Shown: positions 26,942-35,664 of the stretch, piece by piece
Layout: each line of letters opens with the position of its first letter
Position numbering within the stretch: position 1 is the first letter of the stretch
DNA from: Anaerotruncus sp. MC2020
GTDB lineage: Bacteria > Bacillota > Clostridia > Oscillospirales > Ruminococcaceae
NCBI GenBank assembly: GCA_000701945.1
Contig: KL370840.1
Location: 620,001-684,000, forward strand
Direction of reading: 5' to 3'
DNA length: 64,000 bases
Notes under the pieces: generated by a model
Seen by the model: the letters and a program-made list of their open reading frames with translations, nothing else
What the model was told of the DNA's origin: nothing
Databases searched by the model: none
Position numbers and translations under genes: made by a program

Positions 26942-27484
26942 TCACTCCTTATTCTCCGTCTCCTCCAGCTTCGCGCGGAGGGCTCGGGGAAGATTTTTCC
27001 GCATATTCTCTATCATGTTCTCGTTCGGACAGAATACAAGGCGTGTGCTTCCGTACTGCTCGTGGTCGAAGTCGGCGTACCACTCCTCGGAGGCGATGTT
27101 GCTCGTGGCGAATACCACGGTCATGTCGTCTGTCTCCTCGGGCGCGTCGTCGTATCTGCCGAATTCCTTGAATTTTCCAACGCTGACGGACAGCATCTCC
27201 CTGCGCTTCTTCTTTGCGACTATCTTGTCGATGTCAAGCTCGCCGTTGGTGAACGTGTACTCGTACTCCACGTACATATTCGTGACGATGAAGTACGTGC
27301 CGTAGCCCGTTACCGCCGCGAGAACAAGTCCCATGAAGGGCATGAGTCCCTGTCCGAGCATGAGCACAGCAAAGCCTGCGAGCATCACCGTGAGGACTAT
27401 CCCTCCGACGATGATTATAGTGCGCTTGGCTTTTTCGCCGCCTGTGAGTTCCTTTTTAACGAGATGTTCCGCAAAATTGTCCAT
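26942..27484 (-). CDS. Conserved membrane protein, DUF6106-like
   Basis: A 180-residue protein with a charged N-terminus, two adjacent membrane helices (about 24-45 and 49-68), and a cytosolic-looking alpha/beta remainder (YEYTFTNGELDIDKIVAKKKRREMLSV). The shape and segments such as NGELDIDKI resemble the DUF6106/PH-like membrane proteins common in Clostridia; the family assignment is tentative and no function is known. It is the first gene of an operon with nnrD. Confidence 0.75.
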   Translation of the reverse strand: MDNFAEHLVKKELTGGEKAKRTIIIVGGIVLTVMLAGFAVLMLGQGLMPFMGLVLAAVTGYGTYFIVTNMYVEYEYTFTNGELDIDKIVAKKKRREMLSVSVGKFKEFGRYDDAPEETDDMTVVFATSNIASEEWYADFDHEQYGSTRLVFCPNENMIENMRKNLPRALRAKLEETENKE

Positions 27485-27515
27485 ACAATATCTCCATTCG
27501 ATTCAAACTAACACT

Positions 27516-27544
27516 ATAATAGCACAATCGCGCGGAGATTTCAA
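27516..27544 (-). promoter_or_regulatory. Promoter of the DUF6106-like/nnrD operon
   Basis: On the minus strand TTGAAA (27544-27539), 17 bases, TATTAT (27521-27516). Confidence 0.75.
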
Positions 27545-27571
27545 GTCACAGGAGTGATTTTTTCAGTATTT

Positions 27572-28144
27572 TCAGTTTTTCGTTATCGCTTTTTTGTACC
27601 ACTCATACGCCTCGTTTGCGTCTCCGCAGTTGGTATGGATAGGCGTCAGGCACTCGTTTTTGTATATTTGAAGGCTGCTGAGCGTGCCGTCGGTGGTGTA
27701 GTACATCGCAGCCACCCATCTCACTGAGGCTTCCACATCGGGGAGCATTTCGGGCTCCTCGAGCCTGTAGTCCGCGAACTCGGCAGCGTTGCAGATGAGG
27801 TTGTACGTCTTGTCGAGCTCGTCCTTGTCAATGTGCGAATCCATCGCAGTATAGCCGCTGAGCTCGCCTTTGGCGTACCTCTCCGTAATTGCATTGAAGC
27901 TGAGCCTCAACAGCTCATCGTCCTCTGACATGAATCTGTTGCCGTCACTGTCGATGAAGCTGATACGCGTTATCGAGCCGCTGCCCGCGTCAGCTATCGT
28001 GCCCTCGATATACCGCACTGCGGGGACGTTGTCCCTGTCGGCGTGTATACCCTTAGCTGTGGGCTCAGTATCTGCGTGTCTGATACGACCCTGACAGCCT
28101 GTGAGCATGATAAGTCCTAAAAATGCTGCAAAACATCTCTTCAT
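27572..28144 (-). CDS. Hypothetical lipoprotein (190 aa)
   Basis: Signal peptide ending in the lipobox MLTGC, then a mature domain of about 170 residues with no domain I recognise. It contains strands early (YIEGTIADAGSGSITRISFIDSDGNRFM) and a mostly helical second half (EEPEMLPDVEASVRWVAAMYY). The start at 28144 is preferred because GGAGG precedes it; the frame begins 8 codons earlier. It is transcribed away from the T-box region, with no partner gene on the same strand nearby. Probably an envelope protein specific to this group. Confidence 0.75.
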   Translation of the reverse strand: MKRCFAAFLGLIMLTGCQGRIRHADTEPTAKGIHADRDNVPAVRYIEGTIADAGSGSITRISFIDSDGNRFMSEDDELLRLSFNAITERYAKGELSGYTAMDSHIDKDELDKTYNLICNAAEFADYRLEEPEMLPDVEASVRWVAAMYYTTDGTLSSLQIYKNECLTPIHTNCGDANEAYEWYKKAITKN

Positions 28145-28302
28145 GGTTTCGCACCTCCGCTTTTTCATTATACTACATTAGTGTCATTTCTCGGCGGTTT
28201 TGCTGCACGCTCACGCAAACTTTGTACAGATGCACATATTTCCTGTCCGAGCTTTGTATATTCGGACGAAGTAACAAATCAGAAAAAAATTTCAAAAAAG
28301 GC

Positions 28303-28331
28303 TTGATTTTTTCGTTTCCACGCGCTATAAT
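28303..28331 (+). promoter_or_regulatory. Promoter of the T-box-pheST operon
   Basis: TTGATT (28303-28308), 17 bases, TATAAT (28326-28331). The predicted transcript begins near 28338. Bases 28145-28302 show no gene. Confidence 0.85.
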
Positions 28332-28337
28332 GTATAC

Positions 28338-28638
28338 ATAACCCGTTGACTGAGAGAGTAGGTCTGCGATTAAGTCGTCAGAGAGGAGCGGAAAGGTGCG
28401 AGCGCTCCGTCCGAAAGCATTCCGAAGTTCACTCACGAGGGGCTGGTCTGAAAGGGTGCTGTGACAGTTCCACAGATGCGGCGCGTTCGGTTTTGAAGGC
28501 GGCGTGTTTGTTCGGAAGGCTCGACCCGTGTAGGCTGTGACGTATGTCTGCGTTAAAGACAAGAGAGTGTCGGCTCTCCTGACCAAAGGTGGTATAAAAG
28601 CAAGGTTTAAGTCTTGTCCTTTAGGGCAGGACTTTTTT
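28338..28638 (+). ncRNA. T-box riboswitch, phenylalanine-specific
   Basis: A leader of about 300 bases before pheS. It carries the AGAGAG/GGAAAGGTGCGAG stem I features, a likely specifier TTC (Phe) at 28428-28430 followed by A, and the antiterminator bulge in AAAGGTGGTA (28585-28594), whose TGGT can pair with an ACCA tRNA end. A Rho-independent terminator follows (stem 28609-28619 with 28624-28634, then a T tract). Uncharged tRNA-Phe should stabilise the antiterminator and switch on pheST. Confidence 0.9.
28609..28638 (+). terminator. T-box-controlled terminator before pheS
   Basis: An 11-bp stem with G-U pairs (AAGTCTTGTCC with GGGCAGGACTT), loop TTTA, then a T7 run. Its 5' arm overlaps what the antiterminator would use. 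Confidence 0.88.
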
Positions 28639-28676
28639 GTTGTCACGACACAAAAAATACTTTTTGAGGTGAAAAA

Positions 28677-29705
28677 ATGAAAGAACAGCTGGAAAAAATC
28701 GAAGCGCTCGCCAAGCAGGAGCTTGACTCTTGCACCGAGATAAAAGCGCTGGACGACCTGAGGATAAAATTCCTCGGCAAGAAGGGCGAGCTCACTGCCA
28801 TACTCAAGCAGATGGGCAAGCTCACTCCCGAAGAGAGACCTGTTATCGGTCAGCTCGCAAACAAGGTCAGAGCTGACATTGAGGAGGCGCTCGGCTCAAA
28901 GCTCGCAGCGCTCAAATCGAATGCGCAGTCCGCTAAGCTCAAGGAGGAGACTATCGACATCACTCTCCCCGGTACGCACGCGCCCTTCGGTAAGCTCCAC
29001 CCGCTGACCAAGGTCGAGAATGAGATACGCGAGATATTCATCGGCATGGGCTTCAATATCGCAGACGGTCCCGAGATTGACGACGACTACCACGTTTTCG
29101 AGGCACTCAATCTCCCGCCCGACCACCCCGCTCGCGATACGCAGGACACCTTCTACATCGAAAATACAAACGAGACTGTTCTGCTCCGCACGCAGACCTC
29201 CTCCGTACAGGTTCACGTTATGGAGACGCAGAAGCCTCCGATACGCATAATCTCCCCCGGACGCGTTTTCCGCTCGGACGCCGTTGACGCTACGCACTCT
29301 CCCCTCTTCCACCAGATTGAGGGTCTCGTAGTTGACAAGGGCATCAAGATGAGCGACCTCAAGGGCACGCTAGAAATGCTCATGAAGAAGCTCTACGGCA
29401 ACGACTGCAAGCTCCGTTTCCGTCCGCATCACTTTCCCTTCACCGAGCCGAGCTGCGAGGTTGATATCAGCTGCTTCAACTGCGGCGGCAAGGGCTGCTC
29501 CATGTGCAAGGACGAGGGCTATATCGAGCTCCTCGGCGCAGGCATGGTACACCCGAAGGTGCTCGAGAACTGCGGCATCGACCCCGAGGTTTATTCGGGC
29601 TTCGCTTTCGGTCTCGGCCTTGAAAGGATGGTAATGGGCCGCTATGACATCAACGACCTCCGTCTCCTCTATGAGAACGACGTGAGATTCCTCGAGCAAT
29701 TCTGA
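28677..29705 (+). CDS. pheS: Phenylalanyl-tRNA synthetase alpha subunit
   Basis: A 342-residue class II synthetase subunit. It has an N-terminal coiled-coil arm (about 1-85) and the catalytic core with motif 2 (RVFRSDAVDATHSPLFHQIEG) and motif 3 (GFAFGLGLERMVMGRY). The Cys-rich loop FNCGGKGCSMC near 262-272 is usual for Firmicutes PheS. Pairs with pheT downstream as an (alpha beta)2 enzyme. GAGGTG precedes the start; expression is governed by the T-box upstream. Confidence 0.97.
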   Translation: MKEQLEKIEALAKQELDSCTEIKALDDLRIKFLGKKGELTAILKQMGKLTPEERPVIGQLANKVRADIEEALGSKLAALKSNAQSAKLKEETIDITLPGTHAPFGKLHPLTKVENEIREIFIGMGFNIADGPEIDDDYHVFEALNLPPDHPARDTQDTFYIENTNETVLLRTQTSSVQVHVMETQKPPIRIISPGRVFRSDAVDATHSPLFHQIEGLVVDKGIKMSDLKGTLEMLMKKLYGNDCKLRFRPHHFPFTEPSCEVDISCFNCGGKGCSMCKDEGYIELLGAGMVHPKVLENCGIDPEVYSGFAFGLGLERMVMGRYDINDLRLLYENDVRFLEQF

Positions 29706-29858
29706 GCAGTGAGACTCGGCAGGCTTTCGCATTTCTGTTCGCAGTCAGGGCTGACTTCTCACAGGATGCATGGGCTGCTTTCACACATGAACTGTCGGAT
29801 CAATGCAGGATCATACAACAATACAGTTTTTACCGAATAAATCGAAAGGAAATAAGAT

Positions 29859-32315
29859 ATGAATTTATCTATGAAATGGCTCGGCGACTACGTTAAAGCC
29901 GATATGCCGATAAAAGACTTCTGCCACGCCCTCACTATGAGCGGCTCCAAGGTGGAATGCTACGAGGAGGAGGGCAAGAACATCTCCAACGTCGTAGTAG
30001 GAAAGATACTCTCAAAGGGACCTCACGAGAACGCTGACGCGCTCTTCGTTTGTCAGGTCGACATCGGCGCTGAGGCTCCCATTCAGATAGTCACCAACGC
30101 AAAGAATGTCAAGGAGGGCGACCTCGTGCCCGTTGCGCTCGACGGAGCTGTGCTCCCCGAGGGCAAGATAAAGAAGTGCAAGATGAGAGGCGTTGAGAGC
30201 TTCGGAATGTTCTGCGGTCTCGATACTCTCGGTCTCACCGCTCACGACTTCCCCTACGCTGACCCCGAGGGAGTTTTCGTCATTGAGGAGGACTGCAAGC
30301 TCGGTCAGGACATCCACTCCGCTATCGGTCTGGACGACACATCTGTCGAGTTCGAGATAACCTCCAACCGCCCCGACTGCCTCAGCGTGATAGGTCTCGC
30401 ACGCGAGACCGCCGCTACCTATGACCTGCCGCTCAACGTCAAGGAGCCGCAGTTCAAGGGCGTTGACGGCGATATCAACTCCATGCTCAAGGTCGATATC
30501 CACAACACCGAGAAGTGCCAGCGCTACTGCGCGGGTATCGTCAAGAACGTAAAGATTGGTCCCTCGCCGCGCTGGATGAGGGAGCGTCTCCGCGCGAGCG
30601 GTGTCCGCCCGATAAACAATTTCGTTGACATCACCAACTACGTTATGCTCGAGTACGGTCAGCCCATGCACGCGTTCGACCTCCGCTACGTTGAGGGGGC
30701 GCACATAAATGTCCGCAACGCTGTAAACGGCGAGAAGATCATGACCCTCGACGGCGTTGAGCGCGAGCTCACAAGCGATATGCTCGTTATCGCTGACGAG
30801 AAGAAGCCCGTTGCTGTTGCAGGTATCATGGGCGGCGAGTACAGCGGTATCATGGACGATACCACTACCGTTGTTTTCGAGTCTGCTTACTTCGAGCCTA
30901 CTCAGGTACGTCAGACATCAAAGAAGCTCCGCCTCAAGTCCGACGCGTCCGCTCGCTATGAGAAGGGCGTTGACAGGCTCATCTCCATGACCTGCCTGAA
31001 GCGCGCTTTCGAGCTCGTTGAGGAGCTCGGCGCGGGCGAGGTGCTCAATACAGTCATCGACCGCGACTACACCGACAAGACTCCCGCTTCCGTTGAGTTC
31101 GACCCGCAGTGGACTAACGAGTTCCTCGGCACTGACCTCACTGAGGCGCAGATGAAGGAGTACCTCGGTCGCCTCGGCTTCACCTTCGAGGGCGGCAGAG
31201 TCCTCGCTCCGTCGTTCCGCATAGACATCGGCTGCAAGGCTGATATCGCCGAGGAGGTAGCGCGTATCTACGGCTACAACAATATCCCCTCCACAGACTT
31301 CCGCGGCGTTGCAAGAGCGGAGTTCACTCCCGAGCAGAAGTTCACCCGCGCACTCAGAAATGCGGCTGTTTCCCTCGGAGGCTATGAGATAGCGACATAT
31401 TCGTTCGTTTCTCCCAAATACTTCGATAAGATAAAGCTCCCCGCTGACAGCAAGCTCCGCAAGGTAGTCCGCATAGTTAATCCTCTCGGCGAGGACACCA
31501 GCGTTATGAGAACGTCCACTATCCCCTCGATGCTCGACGTCCTCTCCTTCAACTACAACAACCGCAACGAGAAGGCTTGCCTCTTTGAGATATCCAAGGA
31601 GTACCTCCCCGCGACCGTGGAGAAGCCCTACATCAACGGCGATACACTCGCTTCGAGCGGTCAGAAGAAGCACAAGTACGAGTATTCCCTCCCCGATGAG
31701 CCCCAGCGCCTCACTATCGGTATGTACGGCGGCGACGCTGACTTCTACAGGCTCAAGGGCATGGTAGAGCAGCTCCTCGGCGAGATGAATATCTCCGACG
31801 TTGAGTATATCCGCGCAAACGACAGCGATGTATTCGACGAGAAGTACGCTCTCCACCCAGGCAGAAGCGCTGTTATCATGCGTGACGGCGTTGCTCTCGG
31901 CATCATGGGCGAGGTACACCCCGAGGTGCAGGACACCTACGAGATAGGCGTTAAGACCTACGTGGCAAAGCTCAATATCCCCGAGCTCATGGACGCTGCC
32001 GCTGAGAAGATAACCTATCAGCCGCTCCCGAAGTTCCCCGCTACGACCCGCGACCTCAGCCTCCTCGTCGACGAGGATATGCCCGTTGCGGAGCTCGAAA
32101 AGGCTATCAAGGGCGCTGTTGGAAAGATTCTCGAAAAGGTAACTCTCTTCGACGTTTACCGCAGCGACGATATGAAGAAAAACGGCAAGAAGAGTATCGC
32201 GTACTCTATCTCCATGCGCTCGCACGAGGGCACGCTCACCGATGAACAGGCTGACAGCGCTATGAAAAAGGCGCTCAAGGCTCTTACAAATATTGGTGCT
32301 GAGCTCAGAAGTTAA
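29859..32315 (+). CDS. pheT: Phenylalanyl-tRNA synthetase beta subunit
   Basis: An 818-residue subunit with the usual order: EMAP-II-like tRNA-binding domain (about 40-150), B3/B4 editing region (about 205-380), B5 (about 405-475), the inactive class II core (about 490-690) and the FDX-ACB anticodon-binding domain (about 725-818, LPKFPATTRDLSLLVDED). It follows pheS after a 153-base gap with no gene or terminator that I can see. AAAGGA precedes the start. Confidence 0.97.
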   Translation: MNLSMKWLGDYVKADMPIKDFCHALTMSGSKVECYEEEGKNISNVVVGKILSKGPHENADALFVCQVDIGAEAPIQIVTNAKNVKEGDLVPVALDGAVLPEGKIKKCKMRGVESFGMFCGLDTLGLTAHDFPYADPEGVFVIEEDCKLGQDIHSAIGLDDTSVEFEITSNRPDCLSVIGLARETAATYDLPLNVKEPQFKGVDGDINSMLKVDIHNTEKCQRYCAGIVKNVKIGPSPRWMRERLRASGVRPINNFVDITNYVMLEYGQPMHAFDLRYVEGAHINVRNAVNGEKIMTLDGVERELTSDMLVIADEKKPVAVAGIMGGEYSGIMDDTTTVVFESAYFEPTQVRQTSKKLRLKSDASARYEKGVDRLISMTCLKRAFELVEELGAGEVLNTVIDRDYTDKTPASVEFDPQWTNEFLGTDLTEAQMKEYLGRLGFTFEGGRVLAPSFRIDIGCKADIAEEVARIYGYNNIPSTDFRGVARAEFTPEQKFTRALRNAAVSLGGYEIATYSFVSPKYFDKIKLPADSKLRKVVRIVNPLGEDTSVMRTSTIPSMLDVLSFNYNNRNEKACLFEISKEYLPATVEKPYINGDTLASSGQKKHKYEYSLPDEPQRLTIGMYGGDADFYRLKGMVEQLLGEMNISDVEYIRANDSDVFDEKYALHPGRSAVIMRDGVALGIMGEVHPEVQDTYEIGVKTYVAKLNIPELMDAAAEKITYQPLPKFPATTRDLSLLVDEDMPVAELEKAIKGAVGKILEKVTLFDVYRSDDMKKNGKKSIAYSISMRSHEGTLTDEQADSAMKKALKALTNIGAELRS

Positions 32316-32395
32316 AACATAAGCGGACGGATGATATCCGCCCCTACAAAATCTCCGCGCGCAATGTGCGGAGATACCTTTATAGGAGGAACATC
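32316..32395. repeat. Short palindrome cluster between pheT and the esterase gene
   Basis: CGGAT-GAT-ATCCG (32328-32340) is followed by CCCCTACA and by a second hairpin, ATCTCCGC (32351-32358) with GCGGAGAT (32368-32375). The CCCCTACA edge is also found in the palindrome cluster at 59761-59877, suggesting a dispersed repeat family. The second hairpin could attenuate read-through from pheT. Confidence 0.5.
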
Positions 32396-33442
32396 ATGAA
32401 AGCTATCCCCCTTGATAAAACCAATGTTAAGCTCCTCGGACGCGCGCTCGTCAGGGACGATATCCTGCGGCTGACGCTCTCGGGTACGGGCTGCGAGTTC
32501 ACCTTCACTGGCTGCAAGCTCGCGCTCACGGTCGGAGTTGACAACGACTGCTTCAACGACGGCAGGCGCTGCAATATGCCGCGTATAGCCATTCTCTGCG
32601 ACGGACGCATAATCGTGAAAAAGCTCATTGAGCAGCGCTCCGAGCGCTTCGATATCGTCAGCTCCGAAACTCCCGTGACTAAGACGATTCGCATTGTCAA
32701 GCTGTCGGAGTGCGCATTCTCACACGCGGAGGTGTACCCCGCCGAGTCCGACGACGGAGCGGTCATAGCTCCGACTGCCGAAAAGCCGCTGAAGATAGAG
32801 TTCATCGGCGATTCCATAACCTGCGGCTACGGCGTCGACGACAGCAATTTGCAGTCCGAGTTCTCCTGCGAAGCAGAAAATGCGATGAAGTCCTACGCCT
32901 ACATCGCCGCTGACCTCCTCGGCGCGGACTACAGCCTGTTCAGCTACAGCGGCTACGGAATTATCAGCGGCTACTCGGGCGACGGCGTGCGCAATACCCG
33001 CGAGCTCCTGCCGCCGTACTATGAGAGCTGCGGCTTCTCGTACAGCTCCGTGAACGGCACGAAATTGCAGGATATCCCGTGGGATTTCAGCGCATTCGTG
33101 CCCGATATAATCGTGCTCAACCTCGGCACGAACGACAACAGCTTCTGCGCATTCCACAATGAATCGTACAGGGAATTCGAGGACAGCTACCTCGCCTTTC
33201 TCAAGGTCGTGAGACGCTGCAATCCGAACGCGCACATAATCTGCTCGCTCGGCATCATGCTGACGGAGCCCCTCCCATACATCGAGAATGCGGTCAAGCG
33301 GCTCGGGGACAGCAATGTCAGCGTGTTCAGGTACACGATGCAGAACGGTCTGCTCGGCTTCGGCTCTAACTGGCACCCCTCCGAGGATACTCAGCACCGC
33401 GCGGGCGAGGAGCTCGCGGAGTACATAAAATCAATACTGTAA
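32396..33442 (+). CDS. SGNH esterase, carbohydrate esterase family 2-like
   Basis: A 348-residue two-domain esterase. The N-terminal jelly-roll (about 1-125) precedes an SGNH hydrolase domain with block I GDSITCGYG (Ser nucleophile near 142), a GTND block III and the catalytic His in SNWHPSEDTQH. This layout is that of CE2 acetyl esterases, which deacetylate xylo- and manno-oligosaccharides. There is no signal peptide, so it should act in the cytoplasm on imported oligosaccharides. The ATG at 32396 follows AGGAGG; the frame begins 10 codons earlier without support. Confidence 0.87.
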   Translation: MKAIPLDKTNVKLLGRALVRDDILRLTLSGTGCEFTFTGCKLALTVGVDNDCFNDGRRCNMPRIAILCDGRIIVKKLIEQRSERFDIVSSETPVTKTIRIVKLSECAFSHAEVYPAESDDGAVIAPTAEKPLKIEFIGDSITCGYGVDDSNLQSEFSCEAENAMKSYAYIAADLLGADYSLFSYSGYGIISGYSGDGVRNTRELLPPYYESCGFSYSSVNGTKLQDIPWDFSAFVPDIIVLNLGTNDNSFCAFHNESYREFEDSYLAFLKVVRRCNPNAHIICSLGIMLTEPLPYIENAVKRLGDSNVSVFRYTMQNGLLGFGSNWHPSEDTQHRAGEELAEYIKSIL

Positions 33443-33446
33443 ATCG

Positions 33447-33474
33447 AACGGCAGGCTTTTCGTCTGCCGTTTTG
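33447..33474 (+). terminator. Terminator after the CE2-like gene
   Basis: AACGGCAG pairs with CTGCCGTT around a T-rich loop, followed by TTTGC. Confidence 0.8.
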
Positions 33475-33475
33475 C

Positions 33476-33504
33476 TTGACTAAATGCCGATATTGTGCTA
33501 AAAT
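33476..33504 (+). promoter_or_regulatory. Promoter of the LRR-dockerin gene
   Basis: TTGACT (33476-33481), 17 bases, TAAAAT (33499-33504) with extended TG. Confidence 0.75.
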
Positions 33505-33533
33505 AAGGCATATCCCAAAAGGAGCTGATACCT

Positions 33534-34739
33534 ATGAATAAAGCCTTTGTAATTGCTGCGGCGCTGTGTATGCTCGCCGCGGGCAGCAATGTTTGCGGAG
33601 CGTTCGCTCCCGCCTCATATATGACAGCCTCCGCCGCTGAGACTGCCTCGGGAACGTGCGGCAAGTCGCTGACGTGGACGTTCAGCAGCGGCACTCTCAC
33701 CGTCAGCGGAACAGGCGAAATGTACAGCCGAAACAGTCAGTATTCCGTGCCGTGGGCGGACTTAAAGGACGATATCACGTCAGTCGCCGTTGGTGAAGGT
33801 GTGACCTCGATTGGCGGACAGGCGTTCGACAGCTGCAAGAACCTGACAGCTGTCTCGCTCCCGAGCACGCTGAAAAGCATCGGCACATACTCGTTCTCGG
33901 GGTGCAGCTCGCTGACAAAGGTCACTATCCCGAACGGAGTCACAAGCATCGGCTCGAGCGCCTTCGCGTCGTGCAAGAAGCTTGCGGATATCGATATCCC
34001 GCGCTCAGTCAGCTACATCGGCGACATCGCATTCGCAGGCACTAAATGGCTCGAAAACAACCGCAGCAAAGAGCAGCCCTTCGTCATCGTCAACGGCATC
34101 CTCATCAACGGCAGCTTGTGTACGGGCGACGCCGTTATCCCCGACGGAGTTACCGATATCGCGGGAAATGCGTTCTATTACTGCACGGGTATCACTTCGC
34201 TCACTATCCCCGAGAGCGTGACAATTATCCGCGATAACGCCTTCAATTACTGCACGGGGCTCACCTCCGTGACTATCCCCGCCTCCGTCACGGAGGTCGG
34301 TATGCAGGCGTTCGTGATGTGCGATAAGCTCGCGGAGGTCACTGTCCTCAATCCCGACTGCAAGATATACGACCGCAAGACAACCTTCGCCAACGACAAT
34401 GAGAGCTTCACGGGTACTATCCGCGGCTATGACGGCTCGACTGCCGAGGCTTACTCCAAGAAGTTCAGCCGCGCTTTTGTCTCGCTCGGACGCGTGCCTA
34501 CGCTCGGTGACCCCAACGCCGACGGCTCAATCGACGCGAAGGACGCCTCATTCATTCTCGCCGAATATTCGCGGCTCTCGGCGGGTGGTGCTCCGACTTT
34601 CACCGCCGCGCAGAGGACTGCCGCGGACGTCAATACAGACGGCTTGACCGACTCCAAGGACGCGTCGAAGATACTCGGCTACTACGCTTACACCTCAACG
34701 GGCGGAACGGAGGATTTCAATGTGTTTATTGCAAAGTGA
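33534..34739 (+). CDS. Secreted leucine-rich-repeat (BspA-type) protein with dockerin
   Basis: A 401-residue secreted protein. Signal peptide (about 1-35), a short beta region (LTWTFSSGTLTVSGTGEM), then BspA/TpLRR-type repeats (about 85-290) of the form SIGxxAFxxCxxLTxVxIPxxV, and a C-terminal dockerin-like pair (GDPNADGSIDAKDASFIL and DVNTDGLTDSKDASKIL). BspA repeats often mediate adhesion to host or plant surfaces; coupling one to a dockerin suggests a non-catalytic adhesin of the cellulosome or another dockerin-cohesin complex. The stop lies 20 bases inside the next gene. Confidence 0.85.
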   Translation: MNKAFVIAAALCMLAAGSNVCGAFAPASYMTASAAETASGTCGKSLTWTFSSGTLTVSGTGEMYSRNSQYSVPWADLKDDITSVAVGEGVTSIGGQAFDSCKNLTAVSLPSTLKSIGTYSFSGCSSLTKVTIPNGVTSIGSSAFASCKKLADIDIPRSVSYIGDIAFAGTKWLENNRSKEQPFVIVNGILINGSLCTGDAVIPDGVTDIAGNAFYYCTGITSLTIPESVTIIRDNAFNYCTGLTSVTIPASVTEVGMQAFVMCDKLAEVTVLNPDCKIYDRKTTFANDNESFTGTIRGYDGSTAEAYSKKFSRAFVSLGRVPTLGDPNADGSIDAKDASFILAEYSRLSAGGAPTFTAAQRTAADVNTDGLTDSKDASKILGYYAYTSTGGTEDFNVFIAK

Positions 34740-35628
34740 TTATGAGCACTGCACCCTCTGTCCCCGCAGGTGCGGCGCCGACCGTCAAAACGGCGTCGGC
34801 TACTGCGGCATGGGAGCAGTCCCAACCGCGGCTAAGGCGTGCCTCCACAAGTGGGAGGAACCCTGCATCGCCTACAGAAACGGCGCTGGAACTGTCTTTT
34901 TCTCGGGGTGCAGTCTCCACTGCGTATACTGCCAGAACAACATCATCAGCCGCGAGCTCTACGGCGCGCAGACCTCCGCCGACGGACTCGCGGACATCTT
35001 CCTCCGCTTGCAGGAACAGGGTGCCGACAACATTGAGCTCGTCACGCCCACGCACTTCCTCCCCGATATCATCGCCGCTCTCGAAAAGGTCAAGCCTCGT
35101 CTGACCGTGCCTGTCGTGTACAACACGGGCGGCTACGAGCTCGCGGAGACGATACGCCGCCTTGACGGGCTCGTGGACGTGTACCTCCCCGATATCAAAT
35201 ACTTCTCGCCCGAGCTCTCCGCGCGCTACTCCAACGCGCCCGACTACTTCGAGCACGCCTCTGCGGCGGTTACGGAGATGATACGTCAGGCGGGTGACCT
35301 CAACTACAACGAGGCGGGCGGACTGCTGAAAGGCACGATAATACGTCATCTCGTGCTCCCCAACTGCCGCCACGACAGCATAAAAATCATGGAGTGGATA
35401 GCCGAGCACTCGACCTCCGAGCAGGTGCTCGTCAGCATAATGAACCAGTACACGCCGTTTGACTTTATCCCCGACAGCTTCCCCGAGCTGAAGCGGCGGG
35501 TCACGAAAATGGAGTACAACAGCGTTGTACGGCGCGCGGCGGAGCTCGGACTGAACGGCTTCACGCAGGAGAAGTCGTCCGCAGATGCGCAGTATGTCCC
35601 CGATTTTGATTTGTCGGGAATCAAATAA
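34720..35628 (+). CDS. Radical SAM protein, PflX / pyruvate-formate-lyase-activase-like
   Basis: A 302-residue radical SAM protein with the cluster motif GCSLHCVYCQN near residue 65. It also has an N-terminal Cys set (CTLCPRRC and GYCGM) that could hold a second Fe-S site, as in the PflX/YgiQ-like group with conserved CxxCPRxC. It is annotated as activase-like in this family, but no glycyl radical enzyme is nearby and the substrate is unknown. It overlaps the LRR-dockerin gene by 20 bases and has GGAGG inside that gene's 3' end, so it may be translated from the same mRNA. Confidence 0.85.
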   Translation: MCLLQSDYEHCTLCPRRCGADRQNGVGYCGMGAVPTAAKACLHKWEEPCIAYRNGAGTVFFSGCSLHCVYCQNNIISRELYGAQTSADGLADIFLRLQEQGADNIELVTPTHFLPDIIAALEKVKPRLTVPVVYNTGGYELAETIRRLDGLVDVYLPDIKYFSPELSARYSNAPDYFEHASAAVTEMIRQAGDLNYNEAGGLLKGTIIRHLVLPNCRHDSIKIMEWIAEHSTSEQVLVSIMNQYTPFDFIPDSFPELKRRVTKMEYNSVVRRAAELGLNGFTQEKSSADAQYVPDFDLSGIK

Positions 35629-35660
35629 AAAAGGCTGTACGCGATGTACAGCCTTTTGCT
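35629..35660. terminator. Bidirectional terminator
   Basis: AAAAGGCTGTAC pairs perfectly with GTACAGCCTTTT around GCGAT, between the PflX-like gene and the convergent GH13 gene. Confidence 0.92.
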
Positions 35661-35664
35661 TTTA

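Noticed and set aside
26063..27511. 482-residue plus-strand ORF antisense to nnrD
   Set aside because: Arg/Val/Leu-rich shadow of a well-recognised gene; no start signals.
28173..28646. 157-residue minus-strand ORF across the T-box
   Set aside because: It lies over a recognisable structured leader, has no ribosome binding site and no family resemblance.
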